In this document: positions 58,528 to 64,000 of the stretch, one piece after another
How positions within the stretch are numbered: the stretch's first letter is position 1
Layout: each line of letters begins with the position of its first letter
Source of the DNA: Clostridiales bacterium
Lineage (GTDB): Bacteria > Bacillota > Clostridia > Christensenellales > Borkfalkiaceae
Direction of reading: 5' to 3'
Assembly (NCBI GenBank): GCA_003538975.1
Contig: DPQQ01000007.1
Coordinates: 1,241 to 65,240 of the forward strand
DNA length: 64,000 nucleotides
Program-made: the position numbers and the translations under genes
The notes under the pieces: model-generated
Databases searched by the model: none
Told to the model about the DNA's origin: nothing
The model's input: the letters and a program-made list of their open reading frames with translations, nothing else

Positions 58528-59394
58528 ATGTACACGATGGAAGACGTAAAAACGTTGAGAGAAAGAACCGGCGCGGGCATTTCGGATTGTTCGAAAGCTC
58601 TTAAAGAAAACGACGGCGATATGGAAAAGGCTATAGATTATTTAAGAGAAAAAGGAATCGCTACCGCAGCTAAAAAGTCGGGCAGAATCGCTTCCGAAGG
58701 TATCTGCTATGCCGAAGTTAAAGGAAACACCGCCGTTTTACTCGAAGTAAACTGCGAATCCGACTTCGTATCGAAGGGCGATCTTTTCAAAGCTTTCGCC
58801 AAAGAAGTTGCAGAATATATCTTTAATAACGACGTAAAAGACGTTGAAGAAGTAAAGACCGCTATGGAAGCCAAGACCACCGAAGCTATCCAGAAGATCG
58901 GCGAAAACATCAAAATCAGACGTTTCGATAAATACGTATCGGATAACGCCGTAGACAGCTATATCCACATGGGCGGCAAGATCGGCGTTCTCGTAGAATG
59001 CGCTGCCGGCGTTTCGAAAGAAACCCTTCACGACGTAGCTCTTCAGATCGCTGCGGCTAAACCCTTATACGTTAAGGAAGACGAAGTTCCCGCGGACGTT
59101 CTTGAAAAAGAAAAAGAAATCCTTTTGATGCAGATTAAAAACGATCCGAAGCTTGCGGCTAAACCCCAGCAGGTTATCGAAAAGATGGTTGAAGGCAAAA
59201 TCAAAAAGTATTATGAAGAAAACTGTCTTAACGATCAGGCTTTCGTAAAAGATCCTTCCTTAAAAGTCAAAGATCTTCTTGCGAAAGAAAATTCTTACGT
59301 AATCAGGTTCACCAGATTCGAAATGGGCGAAGGTCTCGAAAAGAAGTCGAACGACTTCGCTGCCGAAGTTGCCGAACAGATGGCTAAGAAATAA
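58528..59394 (+). CDS. tsf: Elongation factor Ts
   Basis: The 288-residue protein has an N-terminal UBA-like domain with VKTLRERTGAGISDCSKALKE, then the core ATAAKKSGRIASEG and EVNCESDFVSKGDLF, with MGGKIGVLVE. It recycles EF-Tu by exchanging GDP. GGAGG precedes the ATG. A terminator follows, and pyrH has its own promoter. Confidence 0.97.
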   Translation: MYTMEDVKTLRERTGAGISDCSKALKENDGDMEKAIDYLREKGIATAAKKSGRIASEGICYAEVKGNTAVLLEVNCESDFVSKGDLFKAFAKEVAEYIFNNDVKDVEEVKTAMEAKTTEAIQKIGENIKIRRFDKYVSDNAVDSYIHMGGKIGVLVECAAGVSKETLHDVALQIAAAKPLYVKEDEVPADVLEKEKEILLMQIKNDPKLAAKPQQVIEKMVEGKIKKYYEENCLNDQAFVKDPSLKVKDLLAKENSYVIRFTRFEMGEGLEKKSNDFAAEVAEQMAKK

Positions 59395-59408
59395 GCTTTA
59401 ATAAGAAT

Positions 59409-59437
59409 AAAAAGCCGACGGGATCGCCGGCTTTTTT
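59409..59437 (+). terminator. Terminator of rpsB-tsf
   Basis: AAAGCCG/CGGCTTT-type stem with a GGGATC-containing loop and T6. Confidence 0.8.
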
Positions 59438-59530
59438 GTTGTCATATAATCAAAAACCGTATTCTGCTGCGGCAAAAAAGAATTTATCCGGATAAAAACG
59501 GTTTTGAATTTAATTATATTTTAAATGGTA

Positions 59531-59559
59531 TGGACAAAAACTTTTAAATAGTGTATAAT
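59531..59559 (+). promoter_or_regulatory. Promoter of pyrH-frr-uppS
   Basis: TGGACA, 17-bp spacer, TATAAT. Confidence 0.75.
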
Positions 59560-59637
59560 TATACAAGAGTAAATTTACTTTTGCGGAAGATTCTGCGCAA
59601 AGAGACGAACTCAAAAGCTAACAATAAGGCGGTTTTT

Positions 59638-60348
59638 ATGAATACCAAATACAAAAGAGTTTTAATCAAACTTTCGGGCGAAGCTCTCGCCGGGGATAAG
59701 GGCAACGGAATAGACGGAAAAACTCTCGATTCCATTACCGACGAAATAAAGCAGGTCAAAGATCTCGGAGTCGAAATAGGCATCGTTATCGGAGGCGGCA
59801 ATTTCTGGCGCGGAAGAGAAGGAACCGAAATGGACCGTACTACCGCCGACCATATGGGCATGCTCGCAACAGTTATGAACTGTCTCGCTCTTCAGGACGC
59901 GCTTGAAAGAAAGGGCGTCGAAACGAGAGTTCAGACCGCGCTTACCATCTCGAGAGTAGCCGAACCTTATATTTTAAGAAGAGCCATGAAACATTTCGAA
60001 AAGGGCAGAATTGTAATTTTCGGATGCGGTACCGGCAACCCGTACTTTTCGACCGATACGGGCGCGGCGTTGAGAGCTGCCGAAATCGGAGCGGACGTTC
60101 TTCTTCTCGCCAAAAACGTAGACGGAATTTACGACAGCGATCCCAAAAAGAATCCTTCCGCCAAAAAGTACGAAAAGCTTTCGTATCTCGACTTCATCGC
60201 GCACGGACTCAAAGCCATGGATACCACCGCCGTTACCATGTGTATGGAAAACAATATTCCCGTTCTTGCTTTCGGCCTTTTCGAAAAGGATGCGCTTATC
60301 CGCGCGGTGACGGGCGAAAAGATAGGAACTCTTATCTGCAACGGATAA
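59638..60348 (+). CDS. pyrH: Uridylate kinase
   Basis: From ATG 59638 the 236-residue protein has RVLIKLSGEALAGDKGNGID, VIGGGNFWRGREG, MDRTTADHMGMLATVMN, GTGNPYFSTDTGAALRA, KNVDGIYDSDP, typical of bacterial hexameric UMP kinase, which makes UDP from UMP and ATP and is controlled by GTP and UTP. The SD is weak (AAGGCGG about 10 bases before). Longer in-frame starts exist at 59551 but precede the RNA start. Confidence 0.97.
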   Translation: MNTKYKRVLIKLSGEALAGDKGNGIDGKTLDSITDEIKQVKDLGVEIGIVIGGGNFWRGREGTEMDRTTADHMGMLATVMNCLALQDALERKGVETRVQTALTISRVAEPYILRRAMKHFEKGRIVIFGCGTGNPYFSTDTGAALRAAEIGADVLLLAKNVDGIYDSDPKKNPSAKKYEKLSYLDFIAHGLKAMDTTAVTMCMENNIPVLAFGLFEKDALIRAVTGEKIGTLICNG

Positions 60349-60437
60349 CCTTAAGGTTATATAAAAAGGTTATATAAATAAATTTATACTATAAAAACAT
60401 AAATCATAAATAATATATAAAAATCAAGGAGAAAATT

Positions 60438-61013
60438 ATGGCAATCGAAAACGAACAGTACGAAATGATGATATTGGACACCGAAGAACGCGCCGAAAAG
60501 GCTGTTTCGGTACTTAAAAGCGAATACGCGAGTATCCGCGCCGGCAGAGCTAATCCGCATATTTTAGACAAGGTTTTAGTAGATTATTACGGAACTCCTT
60601 CACCTATCAATCAGGTAGGCAACATTACCGTTTCGGACGCAAGATGTCTCGTCATCGCTCCGTGGGACGCGAGTATGCTTAAAGTTATCGAAAAGCAGCT
60701 TATAGCCGAAAATCTCGGAATAAATCCCACCAACGACGGTAAGGTAATAAGACTCGTATTCCCGGTTCTTACCGAAGAAAGAAGAAAAGATCTCGTTAAA
60801 GAAGTCAAAAAACTTTGCGAAGACGCCAAGGTTGCGGTAAGAAACATCAGAAGAGAAGCGATGGACGTTCTTAAAAAACTCAAAAACAACAAGGAAGTAT
60901 CCGAAGACGATTTTGCCGCCGGCGAAAAGGAAGTCGAAAAGATAATTTCAAAGTATATCGAAGCCATCGACAAAGCAGAAGCGGATAAAGAAAAGGACGT
61001 TTTAACCGTCTGA
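60438..61013 (+). CDS. frr: Ribosome recycling factor
   Basis: The 191-residue protein has ILDTEERAEKAVSVLKSEYA, SIRAGRANPHILDKVLVDYYG, TPSPINQVGNITVSDARCLVI, and PVLTEERRKDLVKEVKKLCE, the RRF two-domain fold. It splits ribosomes after termination together with EF-G. AAGGAGA precedes the ATG. It follows pyrH in the usual order. Confidence 0.97.
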   Translation: MAIENEQYEMMILDTEERAEKAVSVLKSEYASIRAGRANPHILDKVLVDYYGTPSPINQVGNITVSDARCLVIAPWDASMLKVIEKQLIAENLGINPTNDGKVIRLVFPVLTEERRKDLVKEVKKLCEDAKVAVRNIRREAMDVLKKLKNNKEVSEDDFAAGEKEVEKIISKYIEAIDKAEADKEKDVLTV

Positions 61014-61047
61014 TAAAGATTATTCATTATCGCAGAAGGAAGAGAAA

Positions 61048-61785
61048 ATGCTGTTTTTTAACAAGAAGAAAAAGGCTAAAGAAAACACGGACGGCGAAAC
61101 TGCGGTTAATACCTTTCCTTATCACGTTGCGATAATCATGGACGGAAACGGAAGATGGGCTTCCGCTTCGGGCAAGCCGCGTTCGTACGGTCATAAAATC
61201 GGGGCCGAAAACGTCGAAAGAATAGTTTCGCACGCCTTCGTAAGAGGCGTAAAAGCTCTTTCGTTATACGCATTTTCTTCCGAAAATTGGTCCCGTCCCG
61301 AGAAAGAAGTAGATAAAATATTCTCGCTTATCGTTTCGTTTCTTAAAAAGTATATAAAAAAGGCGGAAGATAACGGCGTAAAGGTCGTCTTTTCGGGAGA
61401 TCTTACGGCTCTTCCCAAAAAGCTTTTGTCGGAAGCGGAAGAAGTTATAAACGGAACGAAATGTAACGATAAGTTCGTTCTCAACATCGCGCTTAACTAC
61501 GGCGCGCGGACCGAAATCGCCAGGGCGGCAAGCCTTGCGGTTAAAAACGGCGAACCCGTTACGCCCGAAACCGTGTCAAAATACTTGTATACGGCGGATA
61601 TAGGCGATCCCGAACTTATAATAAGGACGGGAGGGGAACTCAGACTTTCGAACTTTATGCTGTTTCAGGCGGCGTACTCCGAGCTCTATTTCACAAAGGT
61701 TATGTGGCCGGACTTCAACGAAGAGGAATTCGATAAAGCTCTGAAAGATTTTTCGAAACGCAAACGCCGTTTCGGCGGGATATAA
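61048..61785 (+). CDS. uppS: Undecaprenyl diphosphate synthase (isoprenyl transferase)
   Basis: The 245-residue protein has HVAIIMDGNGRWASASGKPR (catalytic Asp), HKIGAENVERIV, LYAFSSENWSRP, then DPELIIRTGGELRLSNFMLFQAAYSEL and DFNEEEFDKAL, the UppS family. It makes the C55 lipid carrier for peptidoglycan. A Lys-rich start of 18 residues. AGGAAGAG precedes the ATG. Confidence 0.97.
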   Translation: MLFFNKKKKAKENTDGETAVNTFPYHVAIIMDGNGRWASASGKPRSYGHKIGAENVERIVSHAFVRGVKALSLYAFSSENWSRPEKEVDKIFSLIVSFLKKYIKKAEDNGVKVVFSGDLTALPKKLLSEAEEVINGTKCNDKFVLNIALNYGARTEIARAASLAVKNGEPVTPETVSKYLYTADIGDPELIIRTGGELRLSNFMLFQAAYSELYFTKVMWPDFNEEEFDKALKDFSKRKRRFGGI

Positions 61786-61872
61786 TAGCGGAATATAATT
61801 GAGGTATATAAAATTATACCGTTTGGAATCCCTTGCGGAATTAAAAATTAAGCCGCGGGGTGCGGAGAACAG

Positions 61873-62739
61873 ATGAAAAGTAATTTTTTAACGAGGGTAA
61901 TAACGGGACTCGCGCTTGTTTTGTTTACCGTTTCGTTTTTCTTTTTAAGGAACATAAGCGTTAAATTATTCGATATTTACACGGCGTTTCTCATAATAGT
62001 CGGAACGTACGAACTGTCGTCGAAGTTGTTTCTTTTCAAAATAACCAAAAACGAAGACGGTAAAGAGGTAAAAACGCTGGATACCGACGGAGCGTCGGTT
62101 ACGGCTTTCGTGATAACGATGCTTTCGGCATTTTTAGTGGTGCCGGCTTTCGACTGTTTGAAGCCGCTCACGGCATACTGTGTGATAATGGCGGAAGCCG
62201 CTATTATAGCGATAGTTTCGATCTTTTCAAAAGAAAAGGGCAAACTCGCTTTGAAAGGGCTTTTGACCGCGGTTTATCCGAAGCTTATAATGACGGCGTT
62301 TTTATATGCGAATTCGCTTAAAAACAATTCTCTTTTAGCTCTTATTCTTATATTTACGATAGCTCCTGCGACGGACGTTATGGCGTATCTTGTGGGATCT
62401 GCGGTAAAAGGCAAAAAGCTTTGCCCGAAAATCAGTCCGAATAAGACGATTTCGGGAGCAATAGGCGGACTTTCGGGCGGGATAATCGTGGCGGTCGCGC
62501 TGTCGTTTATATTAAAACCCGTAACCGACGTAAAACTCGTATGGCTTGTCTTTGCAGCACTCGGCATATTCGGTTCGGTGTTAACGCAGATAGGCGATCT
62601 CACCGAAAGTTATATTAAAAGAAAACTCGGCGTAAAAGATATGGGATTTATTTTCCCGGGACACGGCGGAGTTCTCGACAGATTCGACGGAATCTCGTTC
62701 GCGGCGGTTCTCGTTACGATAGTCGTAGGTCTTTTATAA
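61873..62739 (+). CDS. cdsA: Phosphatidate cytidylyltransferase
   Basis: The 288-residue protein has eight or so membrane helices and the family end motif: GFIFPGHGGVLDRFDGISFAA with its Asp pair, and SPNKTISGAIGGLSGG further upstream. It forms CDP-diacylglycerol, the entry to phospholipid synthesis. GCGGAG precedes the ATG. It sits between uppS and dxr, the common order in Bacillota. Confidence 0.96.
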   Translation: MKSNFLTRVITGLALVLFTVSFFFLRNISVKLFDIYTAFLIIVGTYELSSKLFLFKITKNEDGKEVKTLDTDGASVTAFVITMLSAFLVVPAFDCLKPLTAYCVIMAEAAIIAIVSIFSKEKGKLALKGLLTAVYPKLIMTAFLYANSLKNNSLLALILIFTIAPATDVMAYLVGSAVKGKKLCPKISPNKTISGAIGGLSGGIIVAVALSFILKPVTDVKLVWLVFAALGIFGSVLTQIGDLTESYIKRKLGVKDMGFIFPGHGGVLDRFDGISFAAVLVTIVVGLL

Positions 62740-62748
62740 TAAAAACGT

Positions 62749-62787
62749 TTTCGGGCGGAAAGAAGAATTTTCGCCCGAATTTTTTAG
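62749..62787 (+). terminator. Terminator-like hairpin between cdsA and dxr
   Basis: TTCGGGCG pairs with CGCCCGAA, extended by an AAA/TTT part, followed by T6; it may reduce read-through into dxr. Confidence 0.75.
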
Positions 62788-62864
62788 AAATGCGGAGCGG
62801 CCGACAGAAATCGGACAATCGGTTTTACTTACTCTCCGCAAATAACGGCGACGGTTTTGCTAAA

Positions 62865-64000
62865 ATGAAAAAGAAAATTGCTCTTTTAGGTTCTACCGGC
62901 TCCATCGGCAGGCAGACTTTGAACGTAATAAGGCGTAACCCCGACTTGTTCGAGGTCGTTTCGCTTGCGGCGGGAAACAATACGGAGTTGCTTTTATCGC
63001 AGGCGGCAGAATTTTCGCCCGACGTTATTACGTTAAAGAGCGAAGCCGGTCTGAAAAAATTAAATATCGATTTAAAAAACGGCAATAATTACGGAGTAAA
63101 AGAAGTTTACTTCGGAAGCGAAGCTTATATTGAAGCGATTACGGACGAAGCCGATCTTGTCGTTATCGCTCTCGTCGGATTCGATGGGCTAAAAGCCGTT
63201 CTGAAAGCGGCAGAAAAGGGCAAGGACATAGCTCTCGCCAATAAAGAAAGTCTCGTTGTCGGTGGAAAATTTATAATGGATGCGATAAATTCGTCGGGAA
63301 TAAGACTTAATCCGATAGACAGCGAACATTCCGCAATATGGCAATGTCTCGGTTTTGACAGGACAACGCCTTTTAAAAAGCTGATTTTAACGGCTTCGGG
63401 AGGAGCTTTCAGAGATAAGACGATTGAAGAACTTAAAACCGTAACGGCAAAGGAAGCGCTTAAACACCCGAACTGGAATATGGGCGATAAAATAACCGTA
63501 GACTGCGCGACGATGGTGAACAAAGCCTTCGAGGTAATCGAAGCGAACAGACTTTATAACGCTGACTTTTCGAAAATAGAAGCGGTCATGCACAGGGAGA
63601 GCATTATTCACTCAATGGTCGAGTTTTGCGATAATTCCGTTATGGCGCAGCTTTCGTACCCGTCGATGGAAATTCCTATATCTCTCGCGTTGACGGACGG
63701 CAAAAGGCTCGCGCAAAATGTGGACGAACTCGACTTTTTTAAGATTAAAACGCTTGACTTCGAGGAAATCGACGGTAAAAAATTTCCTTGCTTTCCGATA
63801 GGGATAGAAGCCGGGAGAAAAGGCGGGCTATATCCCGCAGTGTTCAACGGCGCAAACGAAGCCGCCAATCTCGCTTTCAGACAGGGCGTCATATCGTATC
63901 CCGATATTTACGCTATAATAGAAGGCGCGCTTTCGGCATATACTGTAAAAGAGTCCGTGTCGCTCGAATCGATAGAACGGGCGAACGAATTTGCGACAGG
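62865..64000 (+). CDS. dxr: 1-deoxy-D-xylulose 5-phosphate reductoisomerase, 3' end outside window
   Basis: The frame from ATG 62865 is open to the window edge (378 codons). It shows the NADPH site KKIALLGSTGSIGRQTLNVI, LANKESLVVGG, PIDSEHSAIWQCL (metal and substrate site: Asp and Glu), LTASGGAFRD, KHPNWNMGDKITVDCATMVNKAFEVIEA, and the final FNGANEAANLAF. Dxr makes MEP in the non-mevalonate pathway that feeds UppS. Little is missing, as full enzymes have about 380-400 residues. No strong SD is visible. Confidence 0.95.
   Translation, partial: MKKKIALLGSTGSIGRQTLNVIRRNPDLFEVVSLAAGNNTELLLSQAAEFSPDVITLKSEAGLKKLNIDLKNGNNYGVKEVYFGSEAYIEAITDEADLVVIALVGFDGLKAVLKAAEKGKDIALANKESLVVGGKFIMDAINSSGIRLNPIDSEHSAIWQCLGFDRTTPFKKLILTASGGAFRDKTIEELKTVTAKEALKHPNWNMGDKITVDCATMVNKAFEVIEANRLYNADFSKIEAVMHRESIIHSMVEFCDNSVMAQLSYPSMEIPISLALTDGKRLAQNVDELDFFKIKTLDFEEIDGKKFPCFPIGIEAGRKGGLYPAVFNGANEAANLAFRQGVISYPDIYAIIEGALSAYTVKESVSLESIERANEFAT

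Noticed and set aside
1..64000. CRISPR arrays, tRNA genes, insertion sequences, prophage
   Set aside because: No regularly spaced short repeats, no cloverleaf with GTTCGA arm, no transposase, integrase or phage structural protein was seen.

Overview
The window looks like a chromosomal stretch of an uncultured, low-to-medium GC member of the Bacillota, class Clostridia (gut-type, possibly Christensenellales; the rank below class is an inference). The reasons are: sigma-A promoters with nearly always a 17-bp spacer and strong Shine-Dalgarno (SD) sites; intrinsic terminators after most operons; Bacillota gene orders (rpsF-ssb-rpsR; obg-yhbY; nadD-yqeK-rsfS; secE-nusG-rplKA-rplJL; rpsB-tsf-pyrH-frr-uppS-cdsA-dxr); ECF-type vitamin transporters ThiT and RibU; HrcA/CIRCE control of clpB; and a SpoIVFA/SpoIVFB-like pair. 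No tRNA, rRNA, CRISPR array, prophage or insertion sequence was seen.

Layout. 1-3585: 3' part of a very long repeat-containing surface protein. 3.7-4.8 kb: rpsF-ssb-rpsR. 4.8-8.7 kb: AraC-type regulator divergent from an SGNH-esterase lipoprotein. 8.8-10.3 kb: orphan sugar-importer ATPase. 10.4-13.3 kb (minus strand): thiamine block thiT-thiN plus a YfbR-like phosphohydrolase, headed by a TPP riboswitch. 13.3-22.6 kb: HD hydrolase, a candidate small RNA, PucR-type regulator, S41 protease, small unknown genes, two XRE regulators and a 1043-residue helical-repeat lipoprotein. 22.6-26.8 kb: cysteine-desulfurase-like protein divergent from a DUF3343 protein, then nth, obg, yhbY. 27-31.6 kb: an accessory block (membrane protein, sigma factor with RsgI-like anti-sigma, unknown membrane protein) that separates obg-yhbY from nadD-yqeK-rsfS. 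33.7-37 kb: FMN riboswitch, a RibU-TsaE fusion gene, tsaB, rimI, alpha/beta hydrolase. 37-42.3 kb: a membrane-anchored MurF-like ligase, ddl, and the SpoIVFA/B-like pair. 42.3-47.2 kb: nitroreductase, rpmG-secE-nusG and the ribosomal stalk genes. 47.3-54.5 kb: cyclophilin-like lipoprotein, iscS, a ruvX-DUF1292 fusion, a MATE transporter, and OadB/OadG-like proteins behind a yybP-ykoY (Mn2+)-type leader. 54.5-57.4 kb: clpB. 57.5-64 kb: rpsB-tsf-pyrH-frr-uppS-cdsA-dxr (dxr runs off the end).

The most unusual points are these. The riboflavin transporter subunit RibU is translationally fused to the essential tRNA-modification ATPase TsaE, behind an FMN riboswitch and upstream of tsaB-rimI. The RuvX-DUF1292 fusion keeps a good internal ribosome-binding site and is flanked by cysteine clusters. 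Two successive mRNA sites, before rplK and before rplA, resemble the L1-binding site of 23S rRNA. iscS and ruvX appear to be leaderless. A Mn2+-riboswitch-like leader precedes an OadB homologue that has no alpha subunit nearby. All functional calls are from reading the sequence; no database search was run.
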